From G963677915 sp963677915 (GTDB taxonomy: Bacteria > Bacillota > Clostridia > Lachnospirales > Vallitaleaceae), in NCBI GenBank assembly GCA_963677915.2, contig CAXXGE010000028.1, positions 186,001 through 250,000 on the forward strand: a stretch of DNA of 64,000 nucleotides, given 5' to 3'. Every line of letters begins with the position of its first letter. The stretch's first letter is position 1. Shown here piece after piece: positions 9,434 to 17,473 of the stretch. The notes beneath the pieces are model-generated. The model searched no databases and had not been told where the DNA came from. It was given only the letters and a program-made list of their open reading frames with translations. A program made the translations under genes and the position numbers.

Positions 9434-10051
9434 TTGGTCATAACAGCCTTGAAAAAAAGCAAAAGCAACAGGTACCTTCTTGTAGTGGATGGTAAGAAGA
9501 TAGGCCTGCTCTATGCAAGCGAACTGAAAAAGTACAGCTTGCAGGAGGACGCCGAGATAGATGAAAATACTTTGAATGAGCTATATGGCATCATGCTTGT
9601 AAGAGCGAAGAAATATGTCTTTCATCTGCTTGCCAAAAGGGATTATACGATACATGAGATAAGAGGCAAGCTGGAAAAGAATGAGCTGGACGACACGCTG
9701 GTCGATGCTGCTATAGTCTACTTTAAAGATTTGGGTTACCTTGATGATGCGGTTTATGCATCAAGATTTATCCGCACTTACAGCCAAACGAAAAGCCTGA
9801 AACAGATCAGATATCAACTTGCGCAGAAGGGCATCAGCCGAGAATCGCTTGAAGACGCATTGAATGAGGCGCCGGTCAATGATGAAGGCAGCGCAAGAAG
9901 GCACTTTGATAAGAAAAGAGACGCCATGCAAAGAAGGTATGGTGAAGTCGATTACAAAAAAATTGGCGATTATCTTATGCGAAAAGGTTATGAATATGCC
10001 ATTGTGTCGGAATTGATTAAAGAAGACAAAGATAAGAGCCACTCAACTTGA
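9434..10051 (+). CDS. recX: Recombination regulator RecX
   Basis: 205 residues, matching the RecX family of three-helix repeats (for example ALKAKRDYTI-like LLAKRDYTIHEIRGKLEK, LGYLDDAVYASRFIRTYS, KGISRESLEDAL). RecX binds RecA filaments and limits their growth. It begins with TTG at 9434, with GGAAGG about 6 bases upstream, 12 bases after recA. There is no terminator between the two genes, so it should share the SOS promoter. The last base pairs carry the -35 of the rny promoter. Confidence 0.9.
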   Translation: MVITALKKSKSNRYLLVVDGKKIGLLYASELKKYSLQEDAEIDENTLNELYGIMLVRAKKYVFHLLAKRDYTIHEIRGKLEKNELDDTLVDAAIVYFKDLGYLDDAVYASRFIRTYSQTKSLKQIRYQLAQKGISRESLEDALNEAPVNDEGSARRHFDKKRDAMQRRYGEVDYKKIGDYLMRKGYEYAIVSELIKEDKDKSHST

Positions 10052-10076
10052 CATATTGTATAAAAAAGTATAGAAT
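10048..10076 (+). promoter_or_regulatory. Promoter upstream of rny
   Basis: TTGACA at 10048-10053 and TAGAAT at 10071-10076 are separated by exactly 17 bases. The -35 overlaps the last codons of recX. It would give rny a 5' leader of about 55 bases and its own constitutive supply. Confidence 0.75.
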
Positions 10077-10140
10077 TTACTTGTTGTATTCCAATTAACT
10101 TGATGTACAATGAAAATTTAATACGGAGGAGGTGTTTTAG

Positions 10141-11694
10141 TTGGCACCATTCGCTATCGTGATTATTGTCCTGGTAGTGGCTATCCTCGTCGGTGTTGTC
10201 ATGTTCTATGTCGGCACTCTTTACCGTAAGAACGTTGCAGAAAAGCAATTTGGCTCAGCTGAGCAAAAGGCTAGGAAAATCGTTGATGATGCAATAAAAG
10301 ACGGTGAGAACATTAAAAGAGAAGCCAAGCTTGAATTAAAGGAAGAAATCTTTAAAATCAGGCAGGAAGCTGAAAAAGAGATCAAAGAACGTCGAAACGA
10401 GATATCCAAAATGGAAAAGCGTATCATGCAAAAAGAGGAGACGATTGATAAGAAGTCAGATAACCTCGAACGCAAGGAAGCGCTTGTACAGCAAAAGGAC
10501 GAAAAACTCACAAAATTAAGGCAAAGCGTGGAACAACTAAAAGAGCAACACCTATCAGAACTCGAAAAGATTTCTGGCCTCACTACCGAACAAGCAAAAG
10601 AATACCTTTTGAAATCAGTTGAAGAAGATGTAAAACATGAAACAGCACTGCTAGTGAAAGAACTTGAAACAAAAGCAAAAGAAGAAGCGACGAAGAGGGC
10701 ACAGCATATCCTTGGCACAGCAATCCAAAGATGCGCAGCCGATCACGTTGCAGAATCGACAGTATCTGTCGTTCAACTTCCGAGCGATGACATGAAAGGC
10801 CGCATTATCGGCCGGGAAGGACGTAATATCCGCACACTTGAGACTTTGACGGGTATTGACCTTATCATCGATGACACGCCGGAAGCTGTTATTCTTTCAG
10901 GATTTGATCCTATCAGAAGAGAGATTGCAAGGGTTGCCCTTGAAAAACTCATTGTTGATGGTCGTATCCACCCTGCAAGAATCGAAGAAATGGTTGAAAA
11001 AGCCAAGAAGGAAGTTGAAACCATGATTCGCGAAGAGGGTGAAAATGCCACCTTTGATGCAAATGTACATGGTGTACATCCTGAATTGGTTAGGTTGCTG
11101 GGTAAAATGAAATTTAGAACTAGCTATGGACAAAACGTGCTGAAACATTCCATTGAAGTTTCTCATTTGAGTGGTTTGATTGCTGCTGAGCTGGGTGTCG
11201 ATATCAAGATGGCTAAAAGAGCCGGCTTGCTACATGACATCGGAAAAGCTGTCGATCATGACATTGAAGGCTCTCATATTTCCATTGGTGCGGATCTGCT
11301 TCGTAAATACAAGGAGAATGCCGTTGTTATCAATGCTCTTGAAGCCCACCATGGTGATGTTGAACCAACATCCATTATTGCAGTTATCGTACAGGCAGCT
11401 GATACGATTTCCGCAGCAAGACCTGGAGCAAGAAGAGAAACGTTGGAAACTTATATTCAAAGACTTCAAAAACTGGAAGAAATTGCTGATGAATTCAAAG
11501 GTGTAGAAAAATCTTTTGCTATCCAAGCGGGTAGAGAGATAAGGATTATGGTAATACCGGACCAGACTAACGATGAGGAAGCGGTCCTGCTTGCCAGAGA
11601 TGTTGCTAAAAAGATCGAGGCCGACATGGAGTACCCAGGCCAGATCAAAGTTAATGTAATTCGAGAAACCAGAGCAGTAGAATATGCTAAGTAA
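10141..11694 (+). CDS. rny: Ribonuclease Y
   Basis: 517 residues, the typical size. An N-terminal membrane anchor (residues about 3-24) is followed by a long charged coiled coil to about 190, a KH RNA-binding domain (GRIIGREGRNIRTLE) near 215-280, and an HD phosphohydrolase domain with the His-Asp pair at 365-366 (LLHDIGKAVDHD). RNase Y makes the initiating endonucleolytic cuts in mRNA decay in Firmicutes, at the membrane. The start is TTG at 10141, preceded by GGAGGAGG. A strong terminator follows. Confidence 0.97.
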   Translation: MAPFAIVIIVLVVAILVGVVMFYVGTLYRKNVAEKQFGSAEQKARKIVDDAIKDGENIKREAKLELKEEIFKIRQEAEKEIKERRNEISKMEKRIMQKEETIDKKSDNLERKEALVQQKDEKLTKLRQSVEQLKEQHLSELEKISGLTTEQAKEYLLKSVEEDVKHETALLVKELETKAKEEATKRAQHILGTAIQRCAADHVAESTVSVVQLPSDDMKGRIIGREGRNIRTLETLTGIDLIIDDTPEAVILSGFDPIRREIARVALEKLIVDGRIHPARIEEMVEKAKKEVETMIREEGENATFDANVHGVHPELVRLLGKMKFRTSYGQNVLKHSIEVSHLSGLIAAELGVDIKMAKRAGLLHDIGKAVDHDIEGSHISIGADLLRKYKENAVVINALEAHHGDVEPTSIIAVIVQAADTISAARPGARRETLETYIQRLQKLEEIADEFKGVEKSFAIQAGREIRIMVIPDQTNDEEAVLLARDVAKKIEADMEYPGQIKVNVIRETRAVEYAK

Positions 11695-11699
11695 TAATA

Positions 11700-11727
11700 G
11701 GCAGCGGATAAAACCGCTGCCTTTTAT
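11700..11727 (+). terminator. Rho-independent terminator after rny
   Basis: Perfect 8-base stem GGCAGCGG / CCGCTGCC (11700-11707 with 11714-11721), six-base loop, followed by TTTTAT. Confidence 0.92.
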
Positions 11728-11747
11728 AATTTCTGCATGTCGTCATA

Positions 11748-11776
11748 TTGCACTCTGTTGTGGTATAAGTTAAAAT
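11748..11776 (+). promoter_or_regulatory. Possible promoter for purB
   Basis: TTGCAC (11748-11753), 17-base spacer and TAAAAT (11771-11776). An overlapping extended -10, TGGTATAAG (11761-11769), is an alternative. No purine riboswitch-like structure was seen in the short leader. Confidence 0.45.
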
Positions 11777-11812
11777 GGAAGGTAGCTTTTGAATTTAGAG
11801 AGGATGAAAATT

Positions 11813-13243
11813 TTGAATACGACTTATGAGACACCGTTGGGATCCAGGTATGCAAGTGAAGAGATGCTTTATCTGTTTTCGCCGGACAAGAAATTTAAAA
11901 CTTGGAGAAAACTGTGGATTGCGCTGGCCGAAGGTGAAAAAGAACTGGGCCTTGATATAAGTGACGAACAAATCGAAGACCTTAAGAAATTCGCAGACGA
12001 TATCAACTATGATGTGGCAAGAGCACAGGAAAAGAAAGTGCGCCACGATGTCATGAGCCACGTCTTTGCTTATGGTGAGCAAGCGACAAAAGCCAAGCCG
12101 ATCATCCACCTCGGTGCTACAAGCTGCTATGTGGGCGACAACACCGACATTATCATAATGAATGAGGCCCTTCAACTTGTGAAGGACAAGCTTATCAATA
12201 TCATCGACAAGCTGTCAAAGTTTGCATTGGAATACAAGGATATGCCTACACTGGGATTTACCCACTATCAGCCAGCCCAGTTGACCACTGTTGGAAAAAG
12301 AGCGACGCTTTGGATTGAGGACCTTCTGATGGATCTTAAGGACATTGAGCATCAGCTTTCAAAAAGAGAACTTAGAGGCGTCAAAGGAACAACAGGTACA
12401 CAAGCGACGTTTCTGAGTCTTTTTGAGGGTGACCACAGCAAAGTGAAGGCCCTTGACAAGCTCGTTGCTGAAAAGATGGGCTATCAAAATTCTTTCCCTG
12501 TCACGGGACAGACTTATCCAAGGAAGCTGGATTCCCAGTTCCTCAGCGTGCTTAGCGGTGTGGCTCAGTCGGCATATAAGTTCAGCAATGATATCAGGCT
12601 GCTTCAGAATCTAAAGGAAATAGAAGAGCCCTTCGAGAAAAGTCAGATTGGTTCATCTGCAATGGCCTATAAAAGGAATCCAATGAGAAGCGAACGTATC
12701 AGCTCTCTTGCAAGACATGTGATTATCAATGCACTGAATCCAGCCATTACTGCTTCTACCCAATGGTTCGAAAGGACACTTGACGACAGTGCCAACAAAA
12801 GGCTCTCCGTGCCAGAGGCTTTCCTTGGCATAGACGCAGTTCTTGAGATATACATGAACGTCGTCGACGGACTTGTTGTCTATCCAAAGGTCATTCGTCA
12901 GCGTGTGATGAGCGAACTTCCATTTATGGCAACCGAAATGATCATGATGGAAGGTGTCAAGCGTGGTGGTGACAGACAGGAGCTTCATGAGCAGATCAGG
13001 GTACATTCCATGGAGGCAGGAAAACAGGTCAAGATAGAAGGCAAACCAAATGACCTGATCGAACGCATCATCGCTGATGACAACTTTAATATGTCGGAAG
13101 AAGAACTGTTAAGCATTTTGTCTCCTGAAAATTTCGTGGGACGTGCTCCCGAGCAGGTTGATGAGTTTATCGCCGATTATGTATCACCTGTATTGGCATC
13201 CAATAAGGATGTACTTGGCAAATCGGCGGAATTGAACGTATAG
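11813..13243 (+). CDS. purB: Adenylosuccinate lyase
   Basis: 476 residues from the chosen start. It splits SAICAR and adenylosuccinate, releasing fumarate, in purine synthesis. The fumarase/aspartase-superfamily signature GSSAMAYKRNPMRSE is near residue 280 with its catalytic Ser; THYQPAQ and LGATS are also present. Three starts compete: TTG 11789 (GGAAGG 6 bases upstream), ATG 11804 (site too close) and TTG 11813 (AGAGAGG 9 bases upstream). The last is preferred because the family begins close to YETPLGSRYAS. It is isolated from other purine genes here. Confidence 0.94.
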   Translation: MNTTYETPLGSRYASEEMLYLFSPDKKFKTWRKLWIALAEGEKELGLDISDEQIEDLKKFADDINYDVARAQEKKVRHDVMSHVFAYGEQATKAKPIIHLGATSCYVGDNTDIIIMNEALQLVKDKLINIIDKLSKFALEYKDMPTLGFTHYQPAQLTTVGKRATLWIEDLLMDLKDIEHQLSKRELRGVKGTTGTQATFLSLFEGDHSKVKALDKLVAEKMGYQNSFPVTGQTYPRKLDSQFLSVLSGVAQSAYKFSNDIRLLQNLKEIEEPFEKSQIGSSAMAYKRNPMRSERISSLARHVIINALNPAITASTQWFERTLDDSANKRLSVPEAFLGIDAVLEIYMNVVDGLVVYPKVIRQRVMSELPFMATEMIMMEGVKRGGDRQELHEQIRVHSMEAGKQVKIEGKPNDLIERIIADDNFNMSEEELLSILSPENFVGRAPEQVDEFIADYVSPVLASNKDVLGKSAELNV

Positions 13244-13275
13244 ACTGAATATATTGACTGAAGGGGGTTACCAGA

Positions 13276-14073
13276 ATGAAACTTGGTTTTATTGGTATCG
13301 GCAACATGGGTTATGCCATGATGAAGGGTGCCATGACATATTTGGATGTGGAATCGATTGCTTATACTGATCACAACAAGAAACGGTGCGACGAGGTCAA
13401 AAACCTGACGGGTCTGAATTATGCCGCCAGCAATATTGACTGTGTTAACTTCGCCGATGTTGTCGTGTTGGCAGTCAAGCCTCAGTATATGCCTTCCATA
13501 CTCGAAGAAGTAGCAACTGTAGCAAGGCCAGGACAGCTTTTCATATCACCGGCACCGGGTGTTACAATCTCCTATCTCAAAAAGATTCTGCCGGATTTCG
13601 TTAAGGTAGTAAGATGCATGCCGAATACACCGGCGCTGATCGGAAAAGGCATCAGCGCGATTGCGCTTTCTGACGATCCGTTCACTCATGATGAGAAAAA
13701 AGCTGTAATCAGATTTTTTGATTCCTTCGGCAAAACTGTTGTTATCGAGGAAAAGCAGATGGATATGGTGGTGCCGATTTCTGGCAGTGCGCCGGCTTAT
13801 GTGTACATGATGATTGAAGCGATGGCTGATGCAGGTGTGTTAGCCGGTTTGTCGAGGGATATCGCCTATGAACTGGCGGCGCAAACTGTAGCAGGGGCGG
13901 CGCAGATGGTCCTTGAAACAGGTGAGCATCCGGCGGTGTTGAAGGACAGAGTCACTTCGCCTGGCGGCACAACGATTGAGGCAGTGAAAGTACTTGAAAG
14001 CAAAGGATTCAGAAGTGCGTTGATTGATGCAATGGATGCGTGCTATAAGAAAGCCAAGTCATTTGGTGAATGA
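13276..14073 (+). CDS. proC: Pyrroline-5-carboxylate reductase
   Basis: 265 residues. It reduces pyrroline-5-carboxylate to proline with NAD(P)H. The N-terminal Rossmann motif GFIGIGNMG is followed by AVKPQ, MPNTPALIGKG and the C-terminal signature GSAPAYVYMMIEAMADAG and TSPGGTTIEAV. GAAGGGGG precedes the ATG. proB lies 41 kb away in this window and proA is not present, so the proline route is split. Confidence 0.96.
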   Translation: MKLGFIGIGNMGYAMMKGAMTYLDVESIAYTDHNKKRCDEVKNLTGLNYAASNIDCVNFADVVVLAVKPQYMPSILEEVATVARPGQLFISPAPGVTISYLKKILPDFVKVVRCMPNTPALIGKGISAIALSDDPFTHDEKKAVIRFFDSFGKTVVIEEKQMDMVVPISGSAPAYVYMMIEAMADAGVLAGLSRDIAYELAAQTVAGAAQMVLETGEHPAVLKDRVTSPGGTTIEAVKVLESKGFRSALIDAMDACYKKAKSFGE

Positions 14074-14082
14074 GGTCATAAA

Positions 14083-14631
14083 ATGCGTGATGAGATTAAG
14101 AGAGTAGGAAGAACAGAAATATACGACGGGATCAGAGTGCACCTGGTAAAGGAAAAACTGGCGCTGCCAAACGGTAATCAAGCCGAATGGGAGTTGATCA
14201 TGCATCCAGGTGCTGCTGCTGTCATACCCGTTGATGATGACGGCAACATACTTATGGTGAGGCAGTACCGGTTGGCGGCAGATGATTACACATTGGAAAT
14301 CCCGGCGGGATGCCTTGACAGTCCGGATGAAGACCCCTATGAATGTGCCAAGCGTGAGCTGGAAGAGGAAACAGGCTACTTTTCAAGTGATATTGAATAC
14401 CTTTTCAAGTTCTACAGCAGCATTGGTATATGTGATGAAGTGATACACGTGTATGTAGCCAAAAACCTGCGCGAAACGCAGCAAAACCTAGATGAGGATG
14501 AATTTGTAAGCGTAGAACGCCATAGTCTGGAAGGGTTGCTGGATATGGTTTTTGAAGGTGACATAATGGACAACAAGACAATATCAAGTTTACTTGCCTA
14601 TAGCTATATGAAAGATAAGAAGAAAATCTGA
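14083..14631 (+). CDS. Nudix hydrolase, probable ADP-ribose pyrophosphatase
   Basis: 182 residues. The Nudix box is clear around residues 66-90 (AKRELEEETGY), preceded by the ADP-ribose-type IPAG. The spacing between the leading Gly and the first Glu of the box is one residue longer than the standard GX5E. The N-terminal antiparallel sheet and the VRQYR element resemble NudF/YqkG enzymes that split ADP-ribose to AMP and ribose 5-phosphate. Substrate is inferred from overall resemblance. It lies between proC and xerD, an order seen in other clostridia. Confidence 0.88.
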   Translation: MRDEIKRVGRTEIYDGIRVHLVKEKLALPNGNQAEWELIMHPGAAAVIPVDDDGNILMVRQYRLAADDYTLEIPAGCLDSPDEDPYECAKRELEEETGYFSSDIEYLFKFYSSIGICDEVIHVYVAKNLRETQQNLDEDEFVSVERHSLEGLLDMVFEGDIMDNKTISSLLAYSYMKDKKKI

Positions 14632-14649
14632 TGCAAGGAAGTCGGTCTT

Positions 14650-15534
14650 ATGTATGGAATACTTGACGAATTCACAGTCTATCTAGCGGACGTGAAAAGA
14701 GTCTCCAACAATACAATTCAATCATATGAGCGGGATGCAAGAAGATATGTTGGCTTTTTGAAGGATAACGACGTGCAAACCCTGAATGAGGTAGAGGCGG
14801 CCCATATCAACAAATATATACGCCACCTTCAGAATGAGGGTAAAGCTGCGTCTACCATATCCAGATCTATTGCCTCATGCAAGGCATTCTTTCATTATGC
14901 AAGAACTGCCGGCTACACAGACAAACACCCTTTTGAGAATGTCCAGCCTCCCAAACGCAAGCCGCTTGATCCACAAATCCTGACACCGGATGAAATCAAT
15001 GCATTGCTCAATCAACCCAAAGATATGGATGCCAAAGGCATTAGGGACAAGGCGATGCTTGAAGTCCTGTATGCGACAGGTATACGTGTATCCGAGCTGG
15101 TCAATCTGGAAGAGAGCGACCTTAACATTACCGTTGGCTATGTGGAGTGCAGGGATGGGAAACGTTCGAGAATTATCCCTATTGGTCAGGTTGCTCAATT
15201 TTCCTTATACAAATACGTACATGGTGCAAGAAGTGAATTTCTTAAGAACCAGAATGAAACAGCGCTGTTCTTAAATTGCAATGGCACCAAGATGAGCAGA
15301 CAGGGTTTTTGGAAAATAGTGAAAGCCTATGCCAAGACGGCTGGTATTGAAGGTTCCATAACACCGCATATGCTAAGGCATTCCTTTGCGGCCCATTTGG
15401 TCGACAACGGAGCAGACCTGCGGTCGGTACAGGAAATGCTGGGACATGCAAGCATTACGACGACTCAAATGTACCTGAAAGGCAGCAAGGATAAGTTGCG
15501 GGATGTCTATATCAAGACTCACCCCAGAGCGTGA
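14650..15534 (+). CDS. xerD: Site-specific tyrosine recombinase XerD
   Basis: 294 residues, the standard Xer size. It resolves chromosome dimers at dif together with a partner Xer protein and FtsK, which is also in this window. The catalytic set is visible: Arg146 (ATGIRVSEL), His240 and Arg243 (HMLRHSFAAHL), His266 (GHAS) and Tyr275 (QMYLK). An N-terminal SAM-like DNA-binding domain covers about 1-100. Its place before deoB-pdp is the usual Firmicute context, so it is the housekeeping recombinase, not an integrase of a mobile element. A bidirectional terminator follows. Confidence 0.94.
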   Translation: MYGILDEFTVYLADVKRVSNNTIQSYERDARRYVGFLKDNDVQTLNEVEAAHINKYIRHLQNEGKAASTISRSIASCKAFFHYARTAGYTDKHPFENVQPPKRKPLDPQILTPDEINALLNQPKDMDAKGIRDKAMLEVLYATGIRVSELVNLEESDLNITVGYVECRDGKRSRIIPIGQVAQFSLYKYVHGARSEFLKNQNETALFLNCNGTKMSRQGFWKIVKAYAKTAGIEGSITPHMLRHSFAAHLVDNGADLRSVQEMLGHASITTTQMYLKGSKDKLRDVYIKTHPRA

Positions 15535-15553
15535 GACATAAGCTGAAAAAGTA

Positions 15554-15583
15554 AAAAGATGCGCGGTAACGCGCATCTTTTAT
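15554..15583 (+). terminator. Bidirectional terminator between xerD and rubrerythrin
   Basis: Stem AAAAGATGCGC / GCGCATCTTTT (15554-15564 with 15571-15581) closes a GTAA-type loop. T runs on one strand and A runs on the other let it serve both convergent genes. Confidence 0.9.
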
Positions 15584-15606
15584 GGTATAATCAAACAAAG
15601 TATCAA

Positions 15607-16152
15607 TTACTTGAAGTATCTATTTAAAAGGCCGAGGAAAGCCTTGCCGTGCCTGGCTTCATCCTTGCACATTTCATGTACAGTATCATGGATTGCATCT
15701 AGACCCAGTTGCTTGGCTTTGGTAGCTATGTCTTTCTTGCCGGCTGTTGCACCATACTCAGCTTCCACGCGCAGCTCAAGGTTTTTCTTGGTGTCAGCAA
15801 AAACAACTTCGCCAAGGAGTTCAGCGAATCGGGCAGCATGTTCGGCTTCTTCAAAGGCGATACGCTTGTATGCTTCAGCGACTTCGGGGTAACCTTCTCG
15901 GTCAGCCTGGCGGGACATTGCGAGATACATACCGACTTCTGTGCATTCACCGGTGAAGTTCATGCGAAGGCCTTCAAGGATCTCTTCGTCGACACCTTGT
16001 GCAACGCCGATTCTGTGCTCGTCAGCCCAGACTCTTTCTCCGCTTGACATTTCATCGAATTTTGAAGCGGGAGCGCCACACTGTGGACATTTTTCCGGGG
16101 CAGCATCACCTTCAAAAATGTAACCGCATACTGTACATACATATTTTTTCAT
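15607..16152 (-). CDS. Reverse rubrerythrin (rubredoxin domain first)
   Basis: 181 residues. The rubredoxin Fe(Cys)4 site is at the N-terminus (C6, C9, C22, C25), followed by the ferritin-like diiron domain from about residue 50 with its Glu and ExxH ligands (TGECTEVG, EEAEHAARF, EARHGKAF). Classical rubrerythrin has the opposite order. Reverse rubrerythrins of clostridia reduce peroxide and are strongly induced by oxygen, usually under PerR. CGGAGGT lies 8 bases before the ATG. It is the only gene on the minus strand in this half of the window and has its own promoter and an operator-like repeat. Confidence 0.92.
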   Translation of the reverse strand: MKKYVCTVCGYIFEGDAAPEKCPQCGAPASKFDEMSSGERVWADEHRIGVAQGVDEEILEGLRMNFTGECTEVGMYLAMSRQADREGYPEVAEAYKRIAFEEAEHAARFAELLGEVVFADTKKNLELRVEAEYGATAGKKDIATKAKQLGLDAIHDTVHEMCKDEARHGKAFLGLLNRYFK

Positions 16153-16170
16153 TATAAAATACCTCCGTGT

Positions 16171-16238
16171 AATTGTTATTAAATGACAATTATTATTACT
16201 TACGATGTCAATTATATCAGTAAATGACTATATGTCAA
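16171..16238 (-). promoter_or_regulatory. Rubrerythrin promoter with operator-like inverted repeat
   Basis: On the minus strand, -35 TTGACA (16238-16233) and -10 TATAAT (16216-16211) are 16 bases apart. Just downstream of the expected transcription start lies an inverted repeat AATTGT-N9-ACAATT (16171-16191). It is AT-rich and of a size suited to a Fur/PerR-type dimer, but it is not a perfect match to the PerR box, so the regulator is an inference. Confidence 0.7.
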
Positions 16239-16294
16239 CAGGATATTATAACTTTTTGTAATTTTCTCATTTTCTTAAGAAAGAGGTGCTGAAA

Positions 16295-17467
16295 GTGGTT
16301 AATCGCGTTATATGGATTGTACTCGACAGTGTGGGTATCGGATCACTGCCAGATGCAGCATTGTTTGGCGATGAGGGGTGCAATACATTAACTCATGTGG
16401 TGGAACACACTGGCATCTCATTGCCGAATATGGCTCGCCTGGGATTGGGTGCCATAGAATCCGTTAGCGGCGTGAGTATTCCAAAAGACATAATTGGTGT
16501 ATACGGACGATGCGGCGAAACTGCCAACGGTAAGGATACGACCATCGGCCACTGGGAAATGGCTGGATACAGCAGGCCATCAGCGTTCCCGGTCTATCCT
16601 AACGGCTTTCCTTCTGAAATTATCATGAAATTCGAGGAATCAACAGGAAGGCGGGTGGTCGGCAACGTACCAATGTCCGGTACCGTGATTCTTGAGGAGC
16701 TCGGACCGCATCAAATGGAAACCGGCGACTGGATTGTCTATACTTCGGCAGACAGCGTCTTTCAAATCGCGGCCCATGAGGATATCATTCCGCTTGAAGA
16801 GCTGTATGATGCGTGCAGGACGGCCCGCGCACTTCTATCCGGAGAGCATGAGGTGGCCAGAGTCATTGCAAGGCCTTATATTGGCAAGGCAGGGGACTTT
16901 TCCCGCACAGCCAACCGCAGAGATTTTTCCGTATCTCCCGAGGAGACGATTCTCGACATAATGAAAGACAACGGATTTGATGTCATAGCCGTTGGGAAGA
17001 TTGAGGATATATTCAATGGAAAAGGCATCACTGAAGCCGTCCATACAAAGGACAACAAGCAGGGGGTTGACCTGACGGTTGATTACATTCTAAAAAGCAA
17101 CAAAGGCATTATCTATACAAACCTAGTGGATTTCGATGCCAAGTGGGGGCATAGGAACAACGTGGAGGCGTATGGCCAAGGGCTTGTGGAGTTTGACAAA
17201 CGCATACCGGAGATTATAGACGCGATGAGAGACGATGATGTGCTTATAATAACGGCCGACCACGGCTGTGATCCGACGACGCCTGGCACTGATCATACGC
17301 GGGAATACATTCCATTTCTTGCATATGGGAAGACATTGAAACAGGGTGTCTCTATTGGTACCAGGCCCAGCTTTGCAGATATTGCCCAGACCATTGCTCA
17401 AATGTTCGGAGTCAAGGCTACTTCAAGCGGTGAAGGATTTTATGATCTAATCAATAACAGGAGATGA
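16295..17467 (+). CDS. deoB: Phosphopentomutase
   Basis: 390 residues, normal for the family. It interconverts ribose (or deoxyribose) 1- and 5-phosphates. Alkaline-phosphatase-superfamily metal motifs are present: VLDSVGIGSLPDA at the N-terminus, GKDTTIGHWEMAG with the phospho-acceptor Thr, and ADHGCDPTTPGTDHTREYIP near the C-terminus. The GTG at 16295 is chosen because AGAGGTG lies 6 bases upstream; a GTG at 16286 sits inside that site. It is followed by pdp after 6 bases, together forming a nucleoside breakdown unit. Confidence 0.95.
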   Translation: MVNRVIWIVLDSVGIGSLPDAALFGDEGCNTLTHVVEHTGISLPNMARLGLGAIESVSGVSIPKDIIGVYGRCGETANGKDTTIGHWEMAGYSRPSAFPVYPNGFPSEIIMKFEESTGRRVVGNVPMSGTVILEELGPHQMETGDWIVYTSADSVFQIAAHEDIIPLEELYDACRTARALLSGEHEVARVIARPYIGKAGDFSRTANRRDFSVSPEETILDIMKDNGFDVIAVGKIEDIFNGKGITEAVHTKDNKQGVDLTVDYILKSNKGIIYTNLVDFDAKWGHRNNVEAYGQGLVEFDKRIPEIIDAMRDDDVLIITADHGCDPTTPGTDHTREYIPFLAYGKTLKQGVSIGTRPSFADIAQTIAQMFGVKATSSGEGFYDLINNRR

Positions 17468-17473
17468 CAAGAC

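Noticed and set aside
11728..11812. Possible purine riboswitch before purB
   Set aside because: The leader is too short and shows no conserved loop sequences or terminator-antiterminator pair.
14650..15534. Tyrosine recombinase as sign of a mobile element
   Set aside because: Length, neighbours (deoB, pdp) and lack of flanking repeats or cargo mark it as housekeeping XerD.
15583..15591. TGGTATAAT, an extended -10 after the xerD terminator
   Set aside because: No -35 match, and it would only make antisense RNA to the end of the rubrerythrin gene. Probably chance in AT-rich spacer.
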